From: Antitrichia curtipendula
Lineage: Eukaryota > Streptophyta > Bryopsida > Hypnales > Leucodontaceae
Direction: 5' to 3'
Assembly: GCA_951230915.1 (NCBI GenBank)
Contig: OX579642.1
Coordinates: 7,812,001 to 7,876,000, forward strand
Length of the DNA stretch: 64,000 nt
Under the pieces are notes generated by a model. It was not told the DNA's origin. It worked only from the letters and a program-made list of their open reading frames with translations, and did not search any database. Position 1 is the first letter of the stretch. Each line of letters starts with the position of its first letter. This document shows positions 49,633 to 60,890 of this stretch, piece after piece. Both the position numbers and the translations under genes were made by a program.

Positions 49633-50390
49633 TCGATGTTTGGATCGTCCATATTGTGAGCTCGACATTTTCGAACAATCTTAATTAAGCGCACGTGTCC
49701 GAATTACTCCCGCAAGTCCCACCATTTGACAAATCAAATTAAGCAGCCGCACATTCATTCAAACGACATCGTAAAACCATTGCCAATGTTTTGAAGAAGG
49801 TAAGTGACCATTACCAGTCGCCGACACGTACAACGTTTCAAATTCCACCAGCATTAGGAAAAAGAATATATGAAACAATGGAACCCTAACAGGATTTAAC
49901 AAAACAAAATGGCATATAAAGATTAAAACTCAATTTAAAATCTGTTTAACATATATATTTAAGTAAATAAATAAATTTACGTTATATTTTTAGTATATTT
50001 ATATTATATAGTTATAGTTAATTTAAACCAATAAATTTTGCATACAACTTAAAATGCCTACTACTAAACAATTAATTCGAAATTGAAGACAACCAATAGA
50101 AAATAGAACAAAATCTCCAACCTAGAGCTAGCAATTTAACTACATAAGAACATTTAAATTCTGCACCACAACATTTGAAATTCAATTTGATTAGCCACAA
50201 ATTCATTCAAGGGGCATCGTAAGAATATTGTGTATGATTTGTAGAAGATTAATATGTGGTTGACGCATAAAACAAAAATTTCCACTTATGGTAACAAAAT
50301 TCTAAGAGAAAAATGCATTCCATAACAAATATTGCTGAAACTATTATTATGAAGGTCCATTTGAGGCATTAGTGGCAATTAAACCATTAT
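49633..50390. repeat. Right copy of the inverted duplication
   Basis: Reverse complement of 41326-41880, interrupted by about 300 bp of unrelated AT-rich sequence (about 49870-50170). It includes a second, inverted ATGGACGATCCAAACATCGA, the start of the small coiled-coil gene, at 49633-49652, after which similarity stops. The promoter and first codons were therefore copied without the rest of the gene. Confidence 0.7.
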
Positions 50391-50474
50391 CCCTTGGTAT
50401 GCACAACGGGCACTCATCAGCAGGGTCGTCTGGACGTCCAAGGTTGTGTCCAGTCTTCCAGCGTTCGACATTCG
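50347..50474 (-). pseudogene. Gene fragment with DECPLC motif
   Basis: After a minus-strand acceptor (GGGGTAG at about 50475) the frame reads NVERWKTGHNLGRPDDPADE then CPLCIPRDNGLIATNASNGP and a stop. The composition is protein-like, but only this one exon-sized piece is found. The last residues resemble those encoded in the other arm of the inverted duplication. Either a terminal exon whose upstream exons were lost, or a duplicated fragment. No family recognised. Confidence 0.35.
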
Positions 50475-50559
50475 CTACCCCTGGAATGTTTTGTGACATT
50501 CAGTGTCTCAAAATTTACTGAGGGACGTTAAATTGAGTGCATCCCTAGGGTCATTAATT

Positions 50560-51150
50560 TCACTTGCTTGATCCATCCGCCTCAACCGACTACCGGACCC
50601 ATTTGATCCACCTGATTGATCCGTCCGCCCAAACCGATTGCTCGTTTGTCCCATCTAATCTACCCAAACGATCCGTTCGCCTTGTCCGATTGCCGTCTGC
50701 TTTATTTGATCCGCCCGACCAAACCATCTATCCTAAACGATTATCCATCTGCCATTCCACCCTAAACAACTACCCATCCACCCAAAACAACTACCTATGT
50801 GCCCCAAATAATTACCCATCCGCCCCGATCGACTACCCATCTGTCCCGACCGACTATCCATTTGCCCCAACCGACTGCACGTCCGCCTCGTCCGATCCAC
50901 TCGCCCCAACCGACTGTCGTCCGTCCCAATTGACGATCCTTCTGCTTGTCCGTCCACTTTTGTGTGCCTTGTAATATATCACTGGAAAAGTATCGTTGAG
51001 AGCTTTCCAATGATATATAATGCGCCCAATTTGGACAAAAACTCAAATGATGGGATTGCTCTGAAGATTGGAATTCGCTTGTCAAGTCCGTCCACCCTGA
51101 TTGACTGTTCGTTTGCCCCGTCTTCCTCGTCCGCCCTTTCCGACCAATGA
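50560..51150. repeat. Pyrimidine-rich 21-bp minisatellite, CCGTCCGCC type
   Basis: Diverged units of about 21 bp with the pattern CGACTACCCATCYGYCCCR recur from about 50570 to 50960, with a shorter stretch at 51080-51150. In one minus-strand frame they encode seven-residue units such as SRSGQMG and SRSGRMG. This is a consequence of the period and not evidence of a gene. Two copies of a TGTGTGCCT-ATAATATATCA block flank the subarrays. Confidence 0.6.
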
Positions 51151-51239
51151 CTTGTACGTCCGTTTTTGTGTGCCTCATAATATATCAATGGAAGGTATCA
51201 TCAAAAGATTATGTAACTTTCTATAAAATCATTTGTACA

Positions 51240-52786
51240 TGCATTATTTCTTATTTTTACCACAATTTTTGGCTATAAGTTTGTGGCATACATTCATAAT
51301 TATATTTATACTAATTATTTTAGTCTTATTAATTGTTTTTTTTATATTTATAGTAGTATTGAAATTTTTTTATGAAGTTAAAAAACTATTTTCTAGAGAT
51401 GAAACCTACTTGTAATCATTAACCCCTCAAGTACCAAAAAGTCACAATGAGTCCTCTTCAAATTTTCAATGGGAATTCTCGGTAGGGTGAAACATATCTT
51501 CATATTTTGCAAATTAGAATCTAGTAGGATAAAAAATTTATGTACTTATTGCATTATCTAATTTTCAAAATTCGAATGTGAAAAATATCTAAAAAGTTTA
51601 TTTAGGAAATGTAGTCTAATAGAAAAAGGAAGCAAATATAATGTTTTTACAGTGAAAGAAATAGTAGAGATGTAAAAAAATATTTTTTTGGACATTTTTA
51701 GTCTTTACTTTACACAAACAAATTGGGTTTGGAGGAAAAAATTTAAATTTGTATTTTTAGCAATTTTAAAAATAATAGTTTCAATCTAGTGTAATGAAGA
51801 ACACAAAATAATTAAAATGATTCCAAATTTTTTGAAGATGTTCCAAACAACATATTAATAATACAAAATTATTAAATCAAAATTGTACTTTTCACATTTG
51901 TAGATTACAACGAGATGAATTGAAGATATTGTTTTTGATGTAGAAGTACATTACAAACGTACATAAATGAGGTTCATAATTGTCATATATGATGGGTCAT
52001 TATATTTGAAGGTCAATCACAAATTTCATTATCTAAGCATCAATATTTTTTGTATGGGATATATTATTGACAATTTATAATTTAAGGTGTAAATATAAGT
52101 ATTAAAGTTTAGAGAAATAACTTCAGTTATATTTTTGTTATATGAATGCAATATTTAATCTTGAACTACATTAAACTACATTAAATTTCACTAAAGTGCT
52201 TAAAGCATTTTTTGTAGCATTTTCTAATGCAATAATACAATAATACAATAATACAATAATACAATAATACAATAATACAATTGCTTGTACTATGTATACC
52301 TTGGTGTTTCAAATGATCAATGCATTTTACAACATTACATAAAGAAACACTTCAAGTTATAATTGTATGTTTTGCATTTATAGATTGCCACATAATAATT
52401 CATGAGAAAAACAAAAACACATTGAAAATACAAATGAATAAGTCTATAGCGTCTATAGAAGTACATATGTAGTACATTACAATAATTACATTTAAAGAAA
52501 ATTAAAGGTTAAACATATTCCGCACATTACACCAATGTTTTTAGTAAATAATGTAAAGTTCAAAGTTTGGAGTTTAGGGTTTAGGGTATAACATTTAAAG
52601 TGCATAGTTAAATGTATAAAAGAATAATTTGAATTAACTTTTTTTTGCTACATTGGATGCTTGTAGCATCGAATAGCAGTCTTGGGAAGCAAATTTGTAC
52701 TTTTTAGAATCTAATGTTTTAGTAGAAGCACACGGGTGGGCGGACGGGTGGTAGTCACAGAAATAGTGCTCAAAATATATTTTCAT
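51240..52786. other. AT-rich intergenic region with microsatellite
   Basis: A single family A-like left end (TTAACCCCTCAAG) occurs near 51419 without a partner. A pentanucleotide/octanucleotide microsatellite based on AATAATAC lies at about 52230-52280. Two TTTAGGG units at about 52570 resemble the plant telomere repeat but are too few to matter. No gene is seen. Confidence 0.4.
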
Positions 52787-53088
52787 ACCTCATTTTAGCT
52801 TAGTAGAATATCTTTTTTACAAAAATCTTTGAACTAGAAAAAGGTTGAAAATAAAAAAATTCATTTGAGGTTTGATTTCAAGTTTTGAAAAGTTATAGAC
52901 AAATTTTGGAGAGTGTGCTTGAAAATGTCAAAAAAAATGTTCCTTCCAATCCCTCTCTAAAATTTGTCCATAACGTTTAGGTGGAATGTCCAAACTTCAA
53001 ATGGATTTTTGAAGATGAAATTTAGCTTGATTTCCAAAGTTTTTCTAGTTCAAAGTCTTTTTAAAATAAAATTCTACTATGCTTAAAT
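52787..53088. mobile_element. Family C hairpin MITE, copy 2
   Basis: Left edge ATTTTAGCTTAGTAGAATAT; right edge AAATTCTACTATGCTTAAAT; the halves are diverged reverse complements throughout, including CAAAGTTTTTCTAGTTCAAAG against CTTTGAACTAGAAAAAGG. The centre has mirrored AAATTTTGGAGAG and CTCTAAAATTTGTCC blocks. Confidence 0.6.
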
Positions 53089-53099
53089 GTGGTAAGAAA

Positions 53100-53280
53100 A
53101 TTTACTGTGAGAACAAAATCCTGCTCCGTTCGTCTACCATCCGCCAATTCATTTGTCTACCGTTTGTCAATCCGTCCGCTGTCTATCCGTTGTCTGCCAA
53201 CTCGTCTACCCGTCCATCGTCTCTCCATTGTCTTCCAATCCGTTTGTCATTTGTCTATTGTCCGCCAATTGGAACTTGGA
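53100..53280. repeat. CCGTCCGCC-type minisatellite, second cluster
   Basis: Irregular repeats of CCGTYCGTCTACC, CCGTTTGTCAATCC and GTCTGCCAACTCG. It lies between two family C copies and is similar in style to the clusters at 50.6 and 53.5 kb. Confidence 0.5.
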
Positions 53281-53343
53281 GGTTTCCATTCTTTTCAATG
53301 ACACCTGTGTGTCCACCATAAAGTGTAGGAAAAGTAGATTTTT

Positions 53344-53510
53344 AGACCTCGTTTTAGCATAGTAGAATATCTTTTTTCAAAAAACTTTGAACTAAAAAGT
53401 TTGGAAATCAAACCAAGTTTCATCTCCAAAAATTTGTTTGAGTTTGGACACTCCAACTAAAAGTTATGGACAAATTTTAGAGAAGGTGATTGAAAATGTC
53501 AAAAATATGG
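53344..53510. mobile_element. Family C hairpin MITE, half copy
   Basis: Matches one arm of the element at 52787-53088, from GTTTTAGCATAGTAGAATAT to GAAAATGTCAAAAAT, and then stops abruptly at a CCGTCCGG-rich tract. With only one arm it cannot fold as the intact elements do. Confidence 0.55.
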
Positions 53511-53650
53511 CCGTCCGGTGATCACCACATGCCCATCTGCCACATGCCGTCCGCCAGTCTACCAAAGGCCGTTTGCGGGTGCGCCCGTTTATTGTTGTCT
53601 ACCCTAGTCCGCCATGCTCTATGAGGGGCAGACGACCCGTCCGCCCTTTA
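53511..53650. repeat. CCGTCCGCC-type minisatellite, third cluster
   Basis: A short GC-rich tract of GCCGTCCGCCAGTC, GCCCGTTTATTG and CCCGTCCGCCC units. It follows the broken end of a family C element, which suggests a breakpoint filled with repeat sequence. Confidence 0.45.
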
Positions 53651-54059
53651 CTTTTGTTTTCTCCCTTGTATCTTGCAAGAGCAGAGCGGAAAGCTTGGTG
53701 GCTTAGGTCTCCATTGGTTCCTCTCCTCAAGAAAATAGGAGTTTAATTTTTGGGTTTTTCTTATTTCTTTTTTCCAAGCTCTGACGTAATTTTCATCAGA
53801 ATTGTAACTCTCCAGGAATTTCAAAATAAGCATTGATACCAAGAAGTTCATCACGGTAGTGCATACAACCTCATCTTGCAGAATTAGAATACCAGAACAA
53901 GCCAATGGTAGTAAGGATTTCATATGCTAGAGTTATACAGTTTATTGTAGTTTATGCAAAAAGGAACAAAGGGTAGAATACTATAGCATATGTTGAATTT
54001 GGATAACACTTATCCATATAACATAGCTATTTGGTTGCAATATAGCTCACCAATGGAGA

Positions 54060-54659
54060 CGGAGGTGATTGAAGCGTGCTTTATTTAACAATTTAGGAAG
54101 AAGCAAACAGAGCTTGCGTGGGCATTGCTGCACATCATGTGTGCGGTACATGATGCTGGACATTTTCACAATGATATTTCTTTAGACAACATTATGTTTC
54201 ACTTTTCCAAAGACTAATCATGTGTGTACATAGGAGTCTACTATAGCTACAGAACCGCCTAAATCCTTGTATGTGTTCACATCAACAAATGACATGAAAG
54301 AAGTTTTGGGAAGGAGGTGGTGGATGAATCTGTAGATTGTATATTTGCATCCAAAAGATTCGGATGTGAAAATCAATCCAAGTTTATCATGTGCATTGGA
54401 GGAATATGTGGTTTATAAAATAGCTCGACAAATCAACAAGGATTGCATATCCGAGGAGTATTGGAAGTTGAATATGGAAACAAAAAGTATGAACAAGTTC
54501 AGCCATAATGATTTCGCAATTGCATTTCAGGGATACTTGGAGCGACCTTGTAGAGAAGGCCCGTTGTGCGTGGGTGGTTTGGCCCAAATCATCAATCGAT
54601 TTTTTGGTACTTTCAATTGGCATGTGCCTAATGAACACTTCCGATATTCATATGAGTAG
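54060..54659 (+). pseudogene. Protein-kinase-like pseudogene, moss type
   Basis: One frame reads LAWALLHIMCAVHDAG followed by HFHNDISLDNIMFHF, the catalytic loop of a kinase fold (H-x-D-x4-N), then a stop. Sense continues as VYIGVYYSY and, in another frame, SLYVFTSTNDMKEVLGRRWW, another stop, and then an open stretch of 105 codons to 54659. Intact relatives that I remember from mosses have HNDLSP..N.MLHF and VYIGVCDWG in this order. With at least two stops and a frameshift this copy cannot make the full protein. No activation segment DFG-like motif survives. Confidence 0.55.
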
Positions 54660-55025
54660 TTGAACATACTATATAAAAGTTTAGAAGTATTTAGTGAATA
54701 AAAGAGTGAAGATGTATGCATGCAGACTATATAGTATATATGCAACACCAATGTATGGCAATATAAGTGAAATTGGATGTAATTTTTGAAATACCTCACT
54801 GCATTTTTAATTTTTAATTGCTAATGATTACAATCTTCTATGACAGTGAACATATGTAGAACTTGAATGCAAACGGCAATACTTGTTGTTAATGGATGTT
54901 GGTTTGAATGTTGGCAAGTTTGTGAGACAAATTGTATTATCTACCAAATATCGATGTAATAGAAAAATGTAAATTCAGTAGAGGATTTTTCGGAGTTTTT
55001 AGAGGTTATCTTTCAAACTCAATCC

Positions 55026-55735
55026 TTAAGGCCCTAAAGTCCCAAAGTCTTGCGAGGGATTCTTGGGATTTTGGGTAGGCTTGTGTGATTTCAATTTTTC
55101 ACATGATGATTTGAATTTTTTTTTTGAAGATAGTAAATTAGATTAACTTTCTAGGAATTTGATTTTTATTTCAATTGGTGTCTGGTAGCAGAAGTTATGC
55201 CATCTTAACTCCAAAAAGAAACTCAAGGACAGTCTAAAATAATTTATAAAAAATTGAATTTTTTTTTCAAAGATTATATTTTTATCTACATTTGAAGCTT
55301 TGATTCATTGTATTTGGACTAGTAATGAGAAAGCTACGGACAATCTTATTTTTGGAGCAATCTAAAGCTTAAGCATCTTTTTGGGAAAATAACTTATAGA
55401 GTTCATTTTTGAATTCGATTTTCACAATTTAAAAAAACAAAGGGTTGGACAAGGTTAAATCTTCTTGCAAGAACAACCTCATTCTTGGGTTATAGAGTTG
55501 CAATTCCATCTTAGAGCTATGAATGGTTTAGTTTTTCCTTCAATCTTGAACCTATTTCTACTTATTAATTTTTTAATGAGTGAAAATAAAATAAAAATTT
55601 ATTGAATTTTTTTATAGATTCTCAACTTAGTTCTTCAACATACAAATTATAAAATCAAAATCATTAGTGCAAAGATTTTAAATTAAGAAGATTTAAAGCC
55701 AAAAAATCTAGTCGATGGAGGTGCAAAAAAAACTT
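55026..55735 (+). mobile_element. Family A element, right end lost
   Basis: The left edge TTAAGGCCCTAAAGTCCC is a mutated family end. Interior blocks (TTTCAATTGGTGTCTG, AGAAAGCTACGGACAATCTT, CAATTCCATCTTAGAGCTA) match the copies at 28.6 and 39.4 kb. Similarity stops near 55735, next to a coding remnant. Confidence 0.55.
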
Positions 55736-55805
55736 GCTATTTGAAGGAAGAGCTACCTATCTTAATACCGTAAATTTTTTTTAGCTCGTCTTTGCACTCA
55801 ACAAC

Positions 55806-56350
55806 CTACTTTTTTGGATAAGCGGAAGAAAACCTTCTAATTGTGTCTCTGACAAATGTATTCTCAGAATCGCTCAGTTCTCGTTTTATCTTTTGAATTG
55901 GATCTGAGTTATCACTGTCTCGTATTGCGATTCTATCTTCACGAGCACCATCATTCTCGGCATCTTCCAGATCCAGAGATTCAATGTTGTCAACAACAAT
56001 TACGGGATTAGTACAAATTTTTAGGTCCTCAAGGATGCTTTAATTTGATGCTCATGAAATGGAACCTCTGTTTTCTGTCTGGATTCGCCTTCCACAAATT
56101 CTTGGAGAGGAAAATTGTGATATAATTCAATACATGAGTAACACAAATGAAATATACATCAGAAACAAATCTTCCTGAGAAACAGTATCAACTTACAATT
56201 TGCGAACGTGAAGGTATTAAAGGGCTACATGGCAATCCTCTGAGTGTCTCCACTTCAAATGGCATAGACGTATTAATTGTAAGAGACTTCTGTAAAGCGG
56301 TCCAGCTCCTCATGATCCGCGACGCAGTTTCTGGTTGTCGAGGGGGAAAC
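55806..56350 (-). pseudogene. Two-exon gene remnant, acidic C-terminal region, unrecognised
   Basis: On the minus strand an open stretch reads MRSWTALQKSLTINTS and FEVETLRGLPCSPLIPSRSQ, ending at a good donor (ATT|GTAAGTTG). After an acceptor near 56098 the sense resumes as FVEGESRQKTEVPFHEHQ. It is then frameshifted at about 56026 into ICTNPVIVVDNIESLDLEDA, ..DSDNSDPIQKIKRELSDSEN, ..RRFSSAYPKK and a stop at 55806-55808. The sensible acidic sequence across a frameshift indicates a gene that decayed fairly recently. No family is recognised. Confidence 0.45.
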
Positions 56351-56399
56351 TATTTAGAAACTATTCCTATACTATTTTTTTAAACCTTCAAACCCTTAA

Positions 56400-56680
56400 A
56401 TGCAATCGCGGCCGGTAGGTCGTCCAACACAATTCCACTATCTGATCGTCTCGACTGTTGTTTGTCCGCCATGACCGCAGTCCGTCCATCAGATTTGGCG
56501 GACATGTGGTAGATGACAACATAGTCAGAATGGACGGATGCGGTCGGGGTAGATAGTGAGTGCGAATATGGTTTGACCATCGAATCCAACAAACGCCGTA
56601 CAGTCTGGGCAATCACAGCTACTAGATTTAGGGGACAAGTGGGCAAATGGGGGCAGTCGAGGTAGATAGCAACTGCGGAT
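56400..56680. repeat. GTCCGCC/GGCGGAC-rich tract, fourth cluster
   Basis: Contains TTGTCCGCCATGACCGCAG, CAGTCCGTCCATC and, in opposite orientation, TTTGGCGGACATG and ATGGACGGATGCGGTCGGGG. The two orientations form an imperfect inverted repeat around 56500. Related in style to the other CCGTCCGCC clusters. Confidence 0.4.
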
Positions 56681-57229
56681 GCACGCCATTTGTGTCTACG
56701 GACAAGTAATTTTTTTACTAAACCCGATAAAAATCTGAAAATGCAAATGTCACAGGAAGTATTGGGGGTAGCGGACATTGGATGTTCAGCCGTCCAAACT
56801 ACCCTAATCTCATGTGTTCTTGTGCTAATATTAAGAAAGATAGTTTGTCTGATTAATACGGTGAGATCTTCTAGACCGTATGTCTCCTGATTGCTTGCTT
56901 GGTACCATCAGAAAGCCCTTAGCAAGGAGGGGTGCATGGACTTTGTTTCATAGAATTCCAACTTACAGAAAAAAAATTATTGAACTTTTACATGTTTATG
57001 AATTAAAAAATAGATTTTTTTTTTTCTAATCTTAAATTTTGATTGTGGCAATGGCACAAGGCACACTAGTAGCAACTTGAAATTGCAATGAATTGTTGCA
57101 CTCATGTCTAGGAAGAATGCCCACCACTCTAAATTGTCATTGTAAATTTTAAATGAAATAATTGGAAGATATTTCTTTGGGATTAAATTATGACGGATTT
57201 TGTGCTATTTCAAAAATAGTTGAAGGTAT

Positions 57230-58602
57230 ACGTTGCTTGATTAGGTTTTGGGGCTTTAAATCTTCTTAACTTAAAATTTTCATACTACTAATTTTGATTT
57301 TCTATTTTTTTATAATGAATAGTTGAGTTGGGAGCCTAAGAAATTTTTAGGAAAATAACATTTAATTTTCACTCATTGAAAAATTGTTAAGTAGAAGTAG
57401 GTTTAAGATTGAAGGAAAAACCCAATTGTTAATAGCTTAAGATGGAATTAACCCCTAAAGGACCAAACACCGTTTTTTGACAACATAGCGATTTTGGGCA
57501 GCTCACTATGACTGGAATTTTTCTTTTTTTTCTTTGAAATTCTCACATAAGATGTGCCCGAGGAGTAGCTTTAAGGTCCAACAATTTTCGTAACTTTTGA
57601 CTACATGGTTAAAAAGTTATTGCATGATATGTCATTTTCATTGTTCGGCGGGCAGCCGGGGCAGCAAAAAAAACTTCTTTAAAAATCACTTTTAAAAAAA
57701 ACTAAAATTTGAAATTGGTTCTTTAGATTTATATGTATGTGGGAGGCTTTGAATCATTCCATTCCGATCAATGAGTCAAAAGTTATGAGGATTCTTAGTT
57801 TGAGGGTAGTTATGGAATCTCTACTCTAAAATAAACTTTGAAGTCCTTTATTTAACTCGATTTTCAATATTTTTGAAAAAAAATAAAAACATTGGGTGTA
57901 GATTGTTTATTACAACATTACAATCGTTGGGATTGGCATTTTTCAATTTCATAAATAAATTCTTGACAATTTAGTGCTTTGAATCATTCTCTACCTCTTC
58001 CTACTTACTATTTTTTTCCTATATGTTGTACAATTCCAAATGATCTGAAAATTTTCAAGCATGTAGCCAACTTGCCTTGAAGAATAAATTCAAAGAGTAA
58101 CCATCATTTTGGACATTTTTTCATAGAAATGTGACCTTGTGGAGGGCAGCTGCCCGTTTTTTCGCAGGGACAAAAAAAGGATTTTTGTCAATTCAAACGC
58201 TATTATCTTGCAATCCACTTAGTGGAAAATTCTGAAATTTTTTCCACACCTTCTTAAACAAGTTTACTACAAGATCCTACGGCTACAAGTGTCCAAAAAT
58301 GTTTTTTTTCTAAAATTTGGCACTAGTATTAGAAATGGCAGTTCTGGAGCGGTTTTGGTGAAAACATAGTCAAAAACCTTTAGGGGTTAATGTGTTGCCC
58401 GCTAACCTTTGTTTTTGGCTTATTAAGCCATAACTTTTAATCCCGGGCACTAATTGAAATAAAAATTATATATCTACAAAGCTCTCGTAGAATTGCACAT
58501 CTTAAAAAAAAGTCAAAAATATTAACTACAAATTGAAGCAATAAGAACCCATCCAAATACAAATTGTCTTTTGAGGGGCAAATGATCTTTTAGAAATTAA
58601 GT
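57230..58602 (-). mobile_element. Older family A element, interrupted by a younger copy
   Basis: Reverse-orientation family A sequence on both sides of 57448-58390. The left piece (57230-57447) holds complements of the AAGATTTAAAGCC and AATTCCATCTTAGAGC blocks. The right piece (58391-58602) holds complements of TTTCAATTAGTGCC and of the left-end region. Removing the inner element together with one TTAA restores a continuous older copy. Confidence 0.6.
57448..58390 (+). mobile_element. Family A element, complete copy 3, nested
   Basis: Edges TTAACCCCTAAAGGACC and ACCTTTAGGGGTTAA. It is closely similar to copy 1 at 34433-35385, including the GGCGGGCAGCC block and a changed signature AGATCCTACGGCTA near 58272. 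It is inserted in an older inverted copy exactly at a TTAA, giving direct evidence of the insertion site. Confidence 0.75.
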
Positions 58603-60890
58603 ATTAACCCAGCTAAAAGGAGGCAAATGATCCTATTTCCAACATGCACCTCCCCCCTCAAAAAAAAATCCCTCAGAATGCATTGTTGTCATTAGCTTCA
58701 AATCTAGTGTATCTAAAAACGCTGCCTAAATCTCTTTTACTAAAGGCTTTTTGTAAGTATAAAAATATTTTGCCACTATCCTATTTAAGTCACGCAATCA
58801 TGATTGTAGTGATTTTTTCAATAAATTAACAGATTTAGATGATTTTTTGGACAATATCGGGGCCAAAAGTAGGATGACAAAATTAGGAAGCAAATGGAAA
58901 CAAACTTGTCTACCTTATGTCCTGAAGAAGCACCTATAACCAATAATTTAGAATTTTTTTGATGATTTTCTAAATTTGGATGATTACAACATGAATTTTT
59001 GAAATTCAACATGATTTATCACAAATTGTTTTCTACATTTATACATGCAGTTGCACCTTTTACACAACCGTAACATTTCTATAATTCAAGAGTGGTTTAG
59101 GGTGCAAAGTTAGAAATGGGTAGGTGTATCATATTCAATAAAAGTGTCAAGGAATTAAAATGTTTAATGAATGACTTTCAAAAAAAATGTAAAAGCAAAG
59201 AATTAATGCATCTAAGTACTCATCTTCAAACATGATAATTAGTGTTTGGCTACCTTGATGCTACAACTATGTCCTTCTAGGGTTAGTCATTGACAAAGGA
59301 AAATCCATGTATTGTACAGTACAAGCAATTATATAAAACTTTCTTGTATTGACATAGGTGAGTGACTGCATAGGGTAGCGATAGAATGTTACAATTTAAA
59401 TTTTTAGTTTTTTTGCAAAATACTAAATTTTAGTAATGCAGTAGTTTTATCAATAATTTCAAATATATTGCTATTGAATTTATTATATCATATTATAATA
59501 AAACATTGTATATTTTGATACTTTAATAATATTTTGGACAAAATAATATTATTTGAATATTATTTTATACTATTTTTATATTTTACAATGTGATTTTATT
59601 AATTTTTAAAATAAATGCCTTCTATTTTACTAGTATTTTGATATTTATAAATTTATTTTATTAGTATTATATTATTTCAATTACTATATAGAACATAACC
59701 TTGTTAAATTTTAATTTTAATTTTTCAAACGATAAATAATATATTTGTACTTGCTTTAGTGAGTTGTCGATATTGTAACCATTCCAAACGTATTTTTAAT
59801 TTGTTGGTTCCGATTGGCTCGGTGGAAGCTTTGCATCAACTGTAGCTATTGTGAAGAAGTTTGAGTAGTACTTTACTTGAGAACTGAGCCACTTTAAAGG
59901 AAAAAAATTGAAGAGTATAGCCTCACATAGCATAGCTGCAAGTTTTATATTGTGTAGGATAAAAGTTGGTTGCTTAATTTTAAGGCCACTTAGGTTAGGG
60001 TGTATGTGCAAGTTTTAGTGGTCTTAAATCTATGAGCTTCTCCTTTGTACCCCTGGTGCTTTAGGCTTGACTTACAATAGTTTTTATTGTTTGTGGTGGG
60101 GTATGTTTCTACTTACATTCTATCACCCACACAAGTGAATTTGTGCCAAACAAGAGTCATCCAAAGTATACTTGAATTAATTTGTATTCCTTAGTGTTTG
60201 TTCTACCATGCGCATGTTCTTTTGAAAGGTGAAAGCTCAGAAAAATTTGTGACAACAGTGGATAGCTAACATACTTTCAACAATGGCACAATTTATGGAG
60301 TTCTTTGCGATATTTCATTGTAAACTTAAACGAGGTCTGTATATGTCTATTATAAGACATTCGGATTTTCAATTTTGACAATTCATTAGATAGTCTAGAA
60401 TTGTCCAAAAATTGTGTTCTTTTCAATTTCTTGTTTTATCACCCCCCAAAAATTCCAAAACTACCGCATGTAAAATCTCTATGTATAAAATAATTTCTTA
60501 GAGTGGCTCAGATAGGTCAGTAATCTTTGACATCATCATCATGCACTGTACGGCGACCTTTTTGCAATGGAGTTGTTCTCATTTGTGCCGAAAGTAACAT
60601 CAAAATCTTTGATAATCTCTGATCTAAGGATCATAATAATGCATATGGGACTTTCTCTGGAGTAGATGCTCACAAATACTCGAATACTGAAGAGAGTAAG
60701 CTTAGTTTCGGATACTTCACGATAGTTTTTATATCCAACAGAAATATCTGAGAAATATTTCCTATACCCCAAGAAAAAGGGAAAATATCTGCCAGACCAG
60801 ATCACCCGAGAACAAACTCCAGAATTGTGAACTGTCATCAATGAGAAAAACAGAAAATGAAGGGTAGTGGAGGCTCTGGACGACCGTAAA
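58603..60890. other. AT-rich intergenic region
   Basis: No gene is supported. The open frame at 60539-60841 (-) lies in a GC-richer patch but has no motif that I recognise. Very AT-rich sequence runs from 59.4 to 59.75 kb. Confidence 0.4.

Noticed and set aside
50733..51178. Repeat-protein gene on the minus strand (SRSGQMG units)
   Set aside because: The repeats come from a 21-bp minisatellite; several frames are open alike and there is no promoter or splice evidence.
52565..52585. Telomere-like TTTAGGG units
   Set aside because: Only two units; chance or trivial.
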